This document shows, in pieces, positions 1 to 11,013 of a DNA stretch of 64,000 nucleotides. Source of the DNA: Acanthosoma haemorrhoidale (Eukaryota; Arthropoda; Insecta; Hemiptera; Acanthosomatidae); assembly GCA_930367205.1 (NCBI GenBank), contig OV884014.1:110497138-110561137 (forward strand), written 5' to 3'. The position numbers and the translations under genes were made by a program. The first letter of the stretch is position 1, and each line of letters begins with the position of its first letter. The notes below the pieces were generated by a model. That model did not search any database and was not told the origin of the DNA. It saw nothing but the letters and a program-made list of their open reading frames with translations.

Positions 1-1052
1 TGCATCAGCCGAAACGTTGAAAAAGTGGTTGAATTATTCAACATTGTATTTATGACAAAGTGCAAGATAATAATTGTGAGCAAGATAAAAAATATGAATA
101 TTATCAAAATATACAAACAAATGAGATACAAAATAGTCGATTCAACAGACCATATTAGAATTTTAATGGAGAATTAGAAACAAATTAAGGGTTTATTAAA
201 GTAGTAATTTTAAAAATGGTAATAGTCAAAACCAATTTGAAAATTGCCAACAATCGGGATTTAAAAGCGGGTTTACAAATAGAGAAACAAAATTTGACAG
301 AAGACCCTATTAACAAAAGAATTATGGTCAAGGTAGAGAGGGAATGAGAAAAGATGAGGAATTTGAACAAAATCACGAAATAATTGAACGACAAATTCAA
401 TGTAATAGAATTGAATTGCAGAATAATAATAATCAATCTAATTTCGACAATATTGAAGTAATTAGAAATGAAAACGATACAGTGATACAAAAAATTAAAA
501 TTGACAACACATGCTAAGGTACAACAGAACCCCAAACCAAATGAATTTGACTGACTATATGAATTTGGTAATGAAGATTTTGTATTAAATAACCTTTTTG
601 AAGATAATTTGTTAATTGATGAACCAATTGTGAAAGTTGTAAAAAATAATGTCTAATAATAAATATTAATATTGGCCAGATAAAATAATCAAGTACTAAT
701 TGATACAGTAGCCGAAATTTCAGTAATAAATAAACAAATTTAAAAAAAAAATAAATCAAAACTTAGAAATTTGAAACTGTTACCGTTAACTAAAACCAAC
801 ATTATATCAGTATCAGGAAAAAATACAGCCTGTGCAAATAAACAACTTTTTATGAAAATAAAAATTGACAAATGTGAATTTGATATTAATTTTTTAATAG
901 TACCCGGTATAACATATGACGTTATAGTAGGAGTAGATGTTTTAAATAAATATAAAACGATAATAAATTTGGATACGAAGATAACACCATTGAAATATGA
1001 AAATAAGAATGCAAATGTCAGTTTTGAAAAATTTAATATAGGAACACTATAA
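1..1052 (+). pseudogene. Ty3/Gypsy-type gag tail and protease remnant
   Basis: A decayed LTR-retrotransposon fragment. Positions 200-510 read as an Asn/Gln/Arg-rich low-complexity gag tail with several stops. At 690-740 a retropepsin active-site region reads LIDTVAEISVIN, where the family normally has D-T-G-A-E; the glycine codon is GTA (708-710). A TAA at 741-743 then interrupts the frame. The same frame reopens at 771-1052 and contains YDVIVGVDVLNKY, which matches the I-L/V-G-x-D-x-L motif near the end of retropepsins. The order gag tail then protease is that of Ty3/Gypsy elements. Seen: motif, stop and frame. Inferred: element class. The fragment runs off the left edge of the window, and no RT follows. 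Confidence 0.7.
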
Positions 1053-1994
1053 GATTCTACAAACGAATCTATTTACAATTGCTTCATTATATTTCCTGTA
1101 GATTGTACACAAATTCTGTTTTCTACTAATAGTGATCTGCGTAGTACAAAATTATAATGATGTACATTATACATCAATGGACTCACTCTATTAAAAGTGT
1201 TAGGGCTCCCTTGTTTATTATAGACTAAAAACTGACTTACACCTAACAATAAAAACATAAACTAAATCTTTACTTAATTTTCCCTGACATTCTATTGCTA
1301 TCGATATGGGAAGGGTGGTGGGGTCGTAGTGATAAACACTGGGTTTGTGAGGTTCTGCAACGAGCCAAAAAACGACGTGTCTCCGGTAGATGAACTCGTC
1401 CACCGACGGCACACCAAGCAATGGGTGCAGGTTTTTTCCACTTCTTTTTTTAATACTGAAGATTTTTGAAAACTAATTGATTAATTTTGGATTTATATGC
1501 ATTTATAACGAAAACGATTTTTACTTGCTTACTGACCATTGCCATTTCAGTAAGTCAAAACAATTGTTATTAGCTAATATTTGGACAAAATAAAAACTAC
1601 ATTTCAGAACCGGCTAAGAACTTCAGAACCTTACGTCAGATCCCTGAAGGTAGGATTATCCATAAATAATTTGGCCTATTTCACTGCCACTGAGGAATCA
1701 AAATCAACTTGTGACAGAACCTCGTTTATTAAATAAATGTTTTGGAAATAGTGTTAATTATAGTGCTTTGTTCAGGTATTTTTCTACCTGTATACTTTTC
1801 TATAAATCCTTGAAATAAGACTTAATTCTGTTATTTTGGCGCATTCTCCGAGAGCGTGTTGAAATTTCATCGAATGCACTGTCTGCTGTTGGGGTTGGCA
1901 TTTTCCCAACCTACCTGGACAGCTGCCTGCGGGATACAGGTAGGAACCTTCAAGGAACTAGGCAGTGCATTTCCTCTTACAATTTCGACATTTT
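1053..1994. repeat. Non-coding dispersed repeat sequence
   Basis: No supported gene. Positions about 1,140-1,440 recur in inverted orientation, diverged, at 12,280-12,500 and 60,575-60,795; the shared core includes CGACGGCACACCAAGCAA and the CACTGGGTTTGTGAGGT block. From about 1,845 the sequence resembles 34,110-34,300, including a short hairpin with ACCTGG and CAGGTAGG arms. It is probably a non-autonomous mobile element, of unknown type. Confidence 0.5.
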
Positions 1995-4545
1995 TTTTAT
2001 ACTTCCGGAAAAGATCTGAGGTGGCATAATTTAAATCCGTAATGAGCACCCCAAAAATCATAATTAAGCAAATTTTCAGAAATTCTTCAAAAATTCTAGT
2101 AAAAATACCTGATATCTAGGGAGACTAAACGATCAATATATTACAGGCCTTCATGACCTATGTTCCCAGCACTGCTCTGTCGCTTCAAACTTTTCAAATT
2201 CACAAATTGGATCATTTGTCATCCATTAAGGGCACAATTGATCAGCACTGCTTACTGAAACTGCGCATCTCAGTTTCCCTAAAAACAATCACAACTTGAA
2301 CTAAAGAGACAGTTGTGGTTTTATACAATAACCGTAATAAGGGGGTCGTTTCTACCAACTTGCATCTCCAAATAGTGGACTCATAAATAAACCAATGATC
2401 AAGAAATCGTTTACTAATACATATTCAAACCTAATATACTTATTTTTATTTTCAACGTTCATTATTATTTAGGTTCCATATCTCTCTTAAATGAATAACA
2501 TAATAAGTAGCGTAATTGGAACGAAAACTTAAATTTTATAATTCATCTCACGTGACCATATGTTTTTTTAGTTCAAAAAATGTCTATTTTAATATCAAAC
2601 ATAAAAAAAGTTAAAATAATCAATTAGGCTAAATAAATAAAAACATGAGGTACAAAGATAACATATTTCATTCATCACAAATATATGCAGAGAAATAGAG
2701 AACGAGTCCTTCCAAAAATAGTTCCACTTTCCACCATTTTCTCCAAACCTCGACTAACTTACCACGTTCTGAAATTAGTTCGATGTGTTCCATCTGGCTT
2801 GTGGTGACCGGAGAGTTCCAGACTCCAGGGCTTCAATCAACACCTATTCAACAAAATCATACTAGTCAATGAAAAAAAAACACTGTGATTTCATTTATTG
2901 CTTATGATTGTATTGCTATTTACTGTGATCATATTTCTTTATAAAAGATGTTATGGCATGCTCTTATTATCATTATTATACATAAGGTCCTCATATGAGA
3001 TAATCTATGGATGGTAAAAATAAGATGTGGGATGTAGTTTACAAATATATCACACATCATACTTCATGTAACATACAAATGCATTCCAGCTTTGATAATT
3101 TTAGTAGCTATATTGAATTATGTTTTGAAAGCGGTTTTCAATTTCACCTTAAAAAATACACTCGTCCAAATAATAATGAACTTAATTAATACTTTGTTGT
3201 AACATTTAAATGCGCCAAGGGTGGCTAGGTCACAGTATACCTACATTAAACGATCTTATTGAAGCACATTTAAAAAGATATTTTTACTAGAAAAATTTTA
3301 GAGAAGTTCTGAAAATTTGCCCACTTATGTATTTTGAGGTGTGGTTATGAATTTAAACTTTGCCACATCCAATTTTTGCCGGAACTATAAGAAATCACAT
3401 TATTTTTTTTCCCATTTTGTTCATAACTTAAAAAAACCGTGCATAACTAACGTGAATCATTTCATATTAAATTAGACATGAGTTAATTAACTAAAATTTG
3501 GTTTCATATATTTTTTTTGTTGGGCATTTGGTTTTTTAAGTGAGAGGGAGTCGAAATTATAACATGGGATGCACTTTTCGGTTCTAACCTACCAGGAAAC
3601 TCAGCCTAACCTTTCAACTTTTTTATAACAAACCCTTATTGCAAAAAATAACTAAATCTTAGTCTTTAAATTAGAAACAAAGCAATAATTATTCATTTTT
3701 CAGGTTTTAAAAAAAAAAAAAATCTCTATAAACTTTAGAAGTAATTTCAGGAAAATAAGGTACTTTTCACTTCATGTATTTTGATTTTTGTCTGTTCCCA
3801 TATATCCATTGGGGATGGTTGGGGTTTTTCAACCATTATAACTGATTATAATCAGGAGCAAGTTCTTATAAAGACATTTTTGACTTTTGATTTAGTAATT
3901 TTAATACTTGAAGTGTGTATTGTTTTGCTTCATTATAACTGTGAATTTATGCAAAGATTTCTTATTGTAGAATCTGCAATAATCGATCTGTATGGATTTG
4001 AAAAAAACTAAAACTGACTAAGTTATTTTACTTAGTACCCTTTTGAAAACACGTTTAGTATTTAGTGCTCCCTGTAAATTTTAAGGCCTTTCAGTTAATG
4101 TACGCAAGAATTTGAAGAGCCAATTTTCAAATTTTGAGTACTTTTAAGATGTCAGTTAATAAGATTTTGGTAATTTTATTCCAATACATGAAATGCGAGC
4201 TTTTTCGTTGAATATTAGCAACTCAGATTTTGAAATTCAGTCAGTTTTCAAATTGCAACCACCTACAACGTAATTCTGTTGTAGAGCTGCTGGATAAAAA
4301 TTTTGAACCTAGTTTCAATCGTGTTTTCATTAAATTCTTGTTAAAAAATTGGTAGGTTATTAGAAATAAGAAAATGTGTTTACTGAAAGGTGATCTGACA
4401 AAATTTGCTAGAATAATTAGGAACGTGAATGCTACGTTAATGTTTCTGATTCTTAGAGACTTTAATGCAGGAGTGGCTTATCAGAATAAGATCGCAGGCT
4501 ACCCACTTTACTTATACTATAATTAGTTTACAAAATTAATAAACA
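1995..4545. other. Non-coding 5' flank of the GATA gene
   Basis: About 2.5 kb of AT-rich sequence without a convincing gene. A 60-codon open stretch at 3,007-3,189 is kept in copy B with one residue changed (His to Tyr), but surrounding non-coding DNA is equally conserved, so this is not evidence of coding. It may contain upstream control sequence for the GATA gene; no core promoter could be assigned. Confidence 0.6.
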
Positions 4546-4617
4546 GGAGGGGTGGGGGTAACAGGAGGGGTAGGGGTAACTGGAGGGGTGGGGGTAACTT
4601 GGGGGTTGGGGTGGCAA
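4546..4617 (+). promoter_or_regulatory. G-rich promoter-proximal minisatellite, potential G-quadruplex
   Basis: About three imperfect 18-bp units (GGAGGGGTGGGGGTAAC-like) followed by GGGGGTTGGGG end about 25 bp before the GATA start codon. There are more than four runs of four to five G on the plus strand. GGGGTGGGGG also matches the reverse complement of a CACCC box bound by KLF/SP factors. The tract is retained at the same place in copy B (37,226-37,297). A regulatory role is inferred from position only. Confidence 0.5.
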
Positions 4618-4642
4618 TGGTTTCGAAGTCTTATTATCGAAG

Positions 4643-7126
4643 ATGGCTTCTGATGGTAAGGAATCCACCATCGCCAACCTGCACCAGGCTTTGGCTTTCG
4701 TCATCAGACATTTGGGAGAGGATGTAAGTATTTTGCAGTCTTATTGTGTTCAAATATTATTTCATAGGAATGTTTTTGTTTCTAGAATTTTAATTAAGGG
4801 GTTTTCCAGGCTTATAAACTACCAGTAAGTACTCAGTTGATAAATTAGAACTGGCGATATATAGGAAACATTTTGTGTTATATTTGTCGTTATTTCCCTT
4901 ACTTATAAGCAATTCACTCAATTTGACTGTTGCTTATACTGCGGTGATAACATTTTAGGTTGAATTTAATTTTCATAAAGTAACTAAAACTGTTAGTATT
5001 TCTGTTATCATCGAGGAAAACTTTAAAGCGAAGTATCTAGATTAATTTTTGGACAAACTTTTTGAATAAACCTTTACACACTAGACAGAAAAATACTTCT
5101 TTAATTATTACTAATTAATTTATTAAAGACCTTTTTATTAAATTGCTTTTTTGTCCATTTTTTGAATTTGATTGAACTTTCTCGAATAAATTATTTTCTT
5201 CAAAATCGAAATAAACGGGTAGTGTTTGTTTACATGACCCAGTATAGTGTAAAAATAATAAATCAGTATTTTTATAAAACATGTTGTAGGACATTTCTTT
5301 AAAATTTCAAACTGATTACTGCCTGATGATTTCTTTCATAGTAACAACAGACATAACGAATTTGATGAGAACATGTAATCGATGAGTAACTTAAATGAAA
5401 ACTTAATTTTTTCAGTCTTCTAAGAGTTTAAATGTTTAGTGTACTAGTTGTTATTCTTGCAATATACCTAACAGTAAAATGCTAGTGAATCGGGCCCTCC
5501 GATTCGGTTAGTGAGAGTAGATGTATCAACCATGGAGTACATATGTATTTGAAATAATTCATAGAAATTTATATAAAAACGTGCTTTTTTTCTTAATTTT
5601 CAATTATTATTAATTTTAAAACATTAAAAGGAAGTTGAGGGACATAAATTATGTTTTGTGCTATTAACTATAAATATTGTTAGGTTCCCCCATCGAAATA
5701 ATTTTAAATAATTTCGCTCAAGCACTTTTCCCTGTATAAATAATATTTTATATGTCTGGTTTGGTCGGTTGAAAAGAGGTCCACGTATTTGTTCATATTA
5801 TTTATTTATCAGGCCAAAAAAGAGAATACAAAAGAACACCGAAGCATCAAGTAATCTAGATTACTTCCATTCTTGATGGAGATTGTCATTTGCAGGGGAT
5901 CTAGTGCACGGATGAGAATCAAATATATAAAAGATATATTTTTCTTCAAATTTTATAAAATAATTTCTTTATTGTTAACAGAAATTCCAGGGAGACCTGT
6001 CAGTGGCCGTGGAGGACGGCCTTCACCTCCTCGCAGCAGCAGCCGCTTTTGGCGGAAGATCGTCGGCGGACATGGTAATCATTTGTTATTTTCTTTTGTT
6101 ATTATCTTTTAATGCTTTCTTTAATTTATTTAATATATATCATACGTGGTCATTTTCAAGATGTGCACTTTTCAATATATTTTTGTTTATACGAGCCCGT
6201 GCTAAAAAAGTGTTGGAATTACGGTAGAGTAACCATAAGACATGAGCTCGCATGAACAGTGTTTATTGTTTATGTCATTAACAAAACTATAGTAGCATAA
6301 ACAATATCAATTGTTCTAAAAAAGTTAAATTATAAGCAAAAATTAGTTTATAATAATATTTTTATTAATGGTTTCAGAAAAATTGTTCCAATTGCGGAAC
6401 AAAAAAGACAAGTGTATGGAGGAGACACCCAAATAAGGAGCTGCTCTGCAATAGCTGTGGGTGTTACCTGCAGCTGCATAAGACAGCAAGGCCCAAAAGG
6501 TTGTGGAAGGACGTGATCCACAAGCGGGTACGACGGAAAGTAAGTTTCAATTTTTATTCAGTGAGTTTTTTGAAAAGTGTTCGCAACGTAGGACCATCTT
6601 TTTAATTGAACTTCGTCTCCTTGAGTTGCATTTGTGGCCACCCTTCCATTGAACTGTTCAATCTCAGTCATGAATACATTACATCCATTTGTTAATTATT
6701 TAACTAAGCATGATTATATTTTAAAGTATTGCTATTGTTTTAGCATCATGAGGAAATCAAATAGAAGTCCTTATCAAATTGTATGCTAGTCTCTTAAACT
6801 ATTGTGGAAGAATTACAAAGAGCGTTTTAATGAATCCCTGTTCACTAATGTCTAATCTAATATATTTTTTATATGGGCTACCTTAACTTTTATCCATTTG
6901 CCTCTAGTAGGTTATATTTAGTACTAATAACGAAATTAATATAGGATTTATATCTTTTTAAAATAGATTCATAAATTTTCTATTCTTTAACCTGCTTTGT
7001 ATTATTTTAATAGGTGGAAGGAAAAGAACCTACAGTGAAATGAAGAACGAGCATAGGATGGCCCGCATTGAGATCGCCCGAAAGAAGAAACTAGAAAGGC
7101 GAAGGCAAAAAGTGATTAGAAATTAG
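4643..7126 (+). CDS. GATA-type zinc-finger transcription factor, copy A (4 exons)
   Basis: Proposed exons: 4643-4723 (27 codons), 5982-6074 (31 codons), 6378-6539 (54 codons), then a last exon. All junctions are phase 0, with donors GTAAGT, GTAATC and GTAAGT and AG acceptors. The ATG has a good context (AAGATGG). Exon 3 encodes one type-IV finger, C-x2-C-x17-C-x2-C (CSNCG ... LCNSCGCY), with the W-R-R of GATA fingers, followed by a basic tail (KDVIHKRVRRK) like that of the DNA-binding C-terminal finger. Exon 2 is Ala/Gly-rich. The last exon is uncertain: an acceptor at 7013 gives nine residues then TGA, while an acceptor at 7045 opens 7046-7126 with a Lys/Arg-rich end (RMARIEIARKKKLERRRQK) before TAG. 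Known for the family: nuclear DNA binding at GATA sites. The total of about 120-138 residues is short for an animal GATA factor, so it may be partial or a retained pseudogene. No specific orthologue is recognised. Confidence 0.78.
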
Positions 7127-7290
7127 ATGCAAAAATAGCCAATGAATTGAAAAGAAATGTTAATTCGGCAAAATTAGATAAGCTCGATAAACAGCTTGCA
7201 CTATTAAGAGAAAGAACGATTGAGCTTGTAATTGTACTTTTTGACTATGGCTGGACTATTTGTCATTATCATTTATATTTAAGTATGTAA
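7123..7290 (+). pseudogene. Frame-shifted coiled-coil tail after GATA copy A
   Basis: Directly after the Lys/Arg-rich last exon, a different frame is open for 55 codons to a TAA at 7288. It begins LDAKIANELKRNV and has Leu/Lys/Glu heptad character (KLDKLDKQLALLRER). It abuts the stop of the previous frame, which suggests the two were one frame before a small indel near 7,115-7,125. Copy B has lost this stretch. Continuity with the GATA protein is inference. Confidence 0.4.
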
Positions 7291-7689
7291 TCTTTAATAC
7301 TGCCCATGGAGGGAGAGAGTAACTGATCATTAATTATGTATCACTCTTGTAGTTCATTACTAGGATTTTTATCTTTTTAGTTAGAAGATAGTTATTACTT
7401 TTTTTTTGTTTAGTATATTTTAAGATAAGGTAACTTGTAAATGTAAATAAAATTATATTAAGATCTGTATTATCTCTTTTTCAAATAAACTAGCTTATTT
7501 CTAAATGCTGTTAAGTTATTCCCACTGCCTTGATGCCTTTTTTTTATGCTTTGAAAAAAAATATATATACAAAACTGGTATTTGTTTTAAATTATATTTT
7601 ATTAAATACATGTGTAAGTAGGAGACTTCTCAGAGGGTAACGCATGATTTATTATTATTGAGAATTATTATAATAATTTCAAGTAATTT

Positions 7690-8700
7690 ATTTTCGATGT
7701 CGTTTTTCCAAGGGTATGCCGGTTCTATTTGGTACCTTAATTTATTAAAGGGTCGTTCTATTTGTAGTGGGCCGCTGCCTCTTGTTATGAAAATTTGTTT
7801 TTTTTAAATGTTAATGGGTTTGTTGGTCACTATAAATATTTGATTGTATATACGTTGTTGAGAATGTTGGGTTGCTTAGCTCTCGGTTTCAACTAGTTCT
7901 TGGGGAAGTGGAAGGCTGTCTTCTAAGTCTTTTAGGGTTTGTTCCAGTTTCAGTTAATAATTTGTCTAACTCTCCGTCTGTATCTATTTCTTCGATACCG
8001 TTTAATTATTATTTGTATTATTTTCAATTTTACACGACTCAATGCATCTGCTACAGTTAGTTCTTCCTTCTACATCATTAATTTCGAAATCAAACTTATT
8101 TATCAGGCAAATCCATTTCATTATCCTTGTGTTATTATTTTTCATAGAAAAAAATCGTTTGAATTATAAATCTCTGCCCATAAAGATATGGTTTAAAGGG
8201 TTTGCAAGCATAAGTAATAGTAAAAGATTCTTCATGCATAGTTGAATATTTTGGTTCTGTCTTTAGTATTGTTTTAGAAGCAAAAGCGATTGGGTGATCC
8301 CTCCCTTCGGAAAGTTGAGAAACTACTGCTCCAACTGCCATATTACTTGCGTCGGTTGTTAAAATGATTTGCTCCGAAAAGTCGGGATATAAGATTTTCA
8401 AACGCGTGTCTGTATGTCTCCGGATTTATAGTTTCTCCAGATTTCCTTAAATATAATGACAGTGGTTGAGCTATGTGGGCATAACTGTTGATAAGTTTCC
8501 GTTAATATCTTGTTAAGCTTAGGAATTGATTAATTTTTTTTTCAAAGGGACTTAATATCCTGGGCTAGGGGACTTTTTCAACAGTTTCTAATTTTCTCGG
8601 GCCAGTTTTTATACCTTCTGATGTTAGAATATGTCCTAGAAACGGTAATTCAGCGTGAAAGAATTCACTTTTGTCAAGTTATATCATGTTATCAAGACAA
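7690..8700 (-). pseudogene. Ty3/Gypsy RT-RNase H fragment (minus strand)
   Basis: Minus-strand reading from about 8,700 down gives the end of RT, then RNase H. The clearest open piece is 8135-8401 with ILTTDASNMAVGAVVSQL (first catalytic Asp region of retroelement RNase H) and HPIAFASKTI. V-A-D-A-L-S-R, the usual end of Ty3 RNase H, is encoded near 8,035-8,056 in a shifted frame. Frameshifts and stops break both domains. It is closely related to 16,466-17,420 (plus strand) and 39,895-40,930 (minus strand). The fragment begins inside RT, so catalytic Y-x-D-D is missing. Confidence 0.8.
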
Positions 8701-9714
8701 GTTAAATGTATACTAAAGAGTTAGGTGTATTACTAAGTAAAGACTTAGTAGAAAGGGGGCCTCTGGGCTGTTTGTAAAAAAAAGCCCATTATTTTATGTT
8801 TCATAATTATCTGACTATCCTGCTTCAATAATAGACCGATTATGGCGTAATTAAGACAAATGCTGAACGACAGTGATCAAAGAATTATCCCAGGTCAAAT
8901 ATGTTAGTCCGCCATCTTTGGAGGCCATTTAGGCATGGTACGACCGCATTAGTTTATTTTTTGTAATTAATAGTTGCAAGCAATACAATTATGTGAATTT
9001 TATAGCGATGGGGGGGGGGGTCTGTCCCAGTAACTGCTAGGCCCTTGCAGTGTCTATGTCTAAAACAGATTTGCTGCTCTTGGAAATCCTGCTCCACCTC
9101 CTGGCAGCCATCAGCATCAGCGGCTAAAGATGGAGGGTACATGCGAAGGACCAGGTCTTTAAGCTGGAAATACGTATTATAAGACGTTTTAATTGCCCTC
9201 GGGCATAAAAATAATACGGATTACCGAGGGGACTGAAATGCATTGTTTTTAAGCCGTTTACCGGGATTTTCACTAGGGACCGGCAAATTTGTACGAATTA
9301 TCCGGAATTACGAATAATCGGGATTCCACTGTATAATAAATAATATGATCACACCACAAATATAATGAGGGATTTTAAAGAATGGGATAATAAACTAAAA
9401 TGCTTAACCCTCTCAACTCTGTTCTTCCTATTTTTTAACAGGGAACGTTTCATCAACATCTCCGAGCGAATTCTAAACCAACCTGCCTAGTTATGTGATA
9501 ACATTATGATAACACTAAAGTTAAGTAATGTTTATGCGAATGGATTTGTTGTAATAGACCCTGGACTATAACTGATAAAACGGTTAATGACCCCAGCATA
9601 AGGCAATGGAATACCACGTGGTAAAAAACTTTAACGGGTCTCATTATATCATCCATTAAGAAAATAAATTATTCAAAATTTTATAATGTTTTGTATTTCA
9701 CACCATTCAGCTTC
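8701..9714. repeat. Dispersed repeat with possible pogo/Tigger-like end
   Basis: No supported gene. The segment is inverted relative to 15,765-16,440 and direct relative to 40,931-41,935. Near 9,336 the minus strand begins CAGTGGAATCCCGATTATTC, which resembles pogo/Tigger terminal repeats, flanked by TA; the matching far end was not found. At 9,600-9,655 lies the block containing the palindrome CCACGTGG that recurs at five places in the window. A G homopolymer lies at about 9,009. Confidence 0.45.
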
Positions 9715-10203
9715 TGCCTAATTTGATTGGTTTAGGTTTAGGTTTAGGTTTAGCTTTCAATCAACCAGTTTCCGTGATCTGTCTTCTCCAGCGGTTGAGA
9801 ACTAAGGTGTTTATCAATTTACTTACCCATTATAGGAGAAATGGCTGAGTTTTATAGGAACATATTAACTTTATTGTGATAAAATAACAATCTCCCTCAT
9901 TGGGAAATAAGTAATTGTGATAAATGATCTCATTCATATACAGTTTAAAAAGTTTGTCCTGTTTTACGAATTTGTCATGCACGTTGAGCATGATGATAAC
10001 TAATATGATTGTTATTGAAGCTGAAAATCAAAGTTTTAGATAAATATTATTTCATACAGTTGTTACATACCTATATAAAAGATGATAATAATGTCTATTT
10101 GTTCTGTAAGAGTTAATTTTTTTCCCGGGGTTATCGAAATTTTTTCATTATAGAAATAAGACCCATGAGTATTAGAAAAAGAAGAGGAATTTCTGAATCG
10201 GCC
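9715..10203. repeat. Left inverted repeat of DDE copy A (shortened)
   Basis: Reverse complement of parts of 11014-12008; direct match to 41936-42902 with an internal deletion near 9,935. It includes the start codon region of the first ORF, so the repeat reaches into coding sequence. A short run of TTTAGG units at about 9,731-9,755 occurs only in this copy. Confidence 0.8.
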
Positions 10204-10676
10204 GAGGAAAGCATTACTAATTCAAGATTGCTAAACACTAAGAAGAGAATTAGAATTTGGGAATTAATTGATTCAACGACCGACGAAGACGATGCTACTA
10301 ATTTTTGATCACATTATGAAAATAATGATCAGAAGATTAGGAAAAGTATAAGAAATAAAAAAAATAGTATACAAAAACCGCGGATAATACATTATACAGA
10401 AAACGATGACAAAGACATGCCAATTGCACAGATAACCGACCAACCAAATTATCTAGAAACAAAATTTGAACATTTTTTATATTTCTTTGATCTTGCAGAA
10501 AGAGTAATGAGAAACTAGTGGATGCCGTAAAAGATCATATAAAAAATTTCCCACGCTATGAAAGCCATTACACGCGTTCTGAAAATCCAAGCAGAAAATA
10601 CCTGAGTTCTGATTTCAACTTAAGAAAAATGTACAACTTGTATGTCAATAAAGCAAATATAAAGGAACATTTTTAA
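10165..10676 (+). pseudogene. Remnants of DDE transposase N-terminal ORFs, copy A
   Basis: The first ORF starts with ATG at 10165 (MSIRKRRGISESAEES), runs as in copies B and C, and ends at a TGA near 10,306 where the others have CGA. The second is represented only by its last ~59 codons (10497-10676), including FPRYESHYTRSENPSRKYL. The intervening part is deleted and replaced by 10,380-10,490, which matches retroelement sequence at 13,950-14,060. The function cannot be intact. Confidence 0.7.
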
Positions 10677-11013
10677 GAATAATTTTAATTAAAGTTTTCA
10701 TCACCCACATAAAAATACATGAGAAAAAAGCGATTTCCTAAAGGAAATATGCTGGATGAGGTTTAAAACGGATGAACCGCCCGAACATTTTTACAAAACT
10801 AGTATGGAAGAAAGTGCTCCATTTAAAATAATTTTTATTTTGAAAAAAGGAAGACCTAAAAACCTCAGGAAAATTACTCTTGCCACTGTATAAAACTTCA
10901 AGACCTACAACAAAAGACAAATACAGCGATACGATGAGTTTACTGGCTTACATTCCACCTATTTACCATGTCTACTTCACTTTGCTAACTGTAAAGGAGA
11001 ATTAAGTTTGATA

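Larger units (their letters stand above)
1995..9714. repeat. Segmental direct repeat, copy A (first part)
   Basis: Colinear and highly similar to 34,437-41,935 in the same orientation. It carries non-coding DNA, a G-rich tract, the four-exon GATA gene and a reverse-oriented Ty3 RT/RNase H fragment. Differences seen: copy B has about 200 bp extra at 34,910-35,110, lacks about 190 bp of GATA intron 1 (5,110-5,300 here), and lacks about 300 bp after the GATA gene (about 7,120-7,405 here). The homology continues into the DDE transposon at 9,715. Confidence 0.92.

Noticed and set aside
3007..3189. 60-codon ORF conserved in both block copies as a small gene
   Set aside because: Neighbouring non-coding DNA is equally conserved, no domain is seen, and the one difference changes an amino acid.
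7872..8245. Plus-strand ORFs in the 7.9-8.2 kb region
   Set aside because: Antisense shadows of the minus-strand RNase H fragment.
9731..9757. Telomere-like TTTAGG repeats
   Set aside because: Only about three and a half units, inside one arm of a transposon and absent from the other copies; arthropod telomeres are usually TTAGG.
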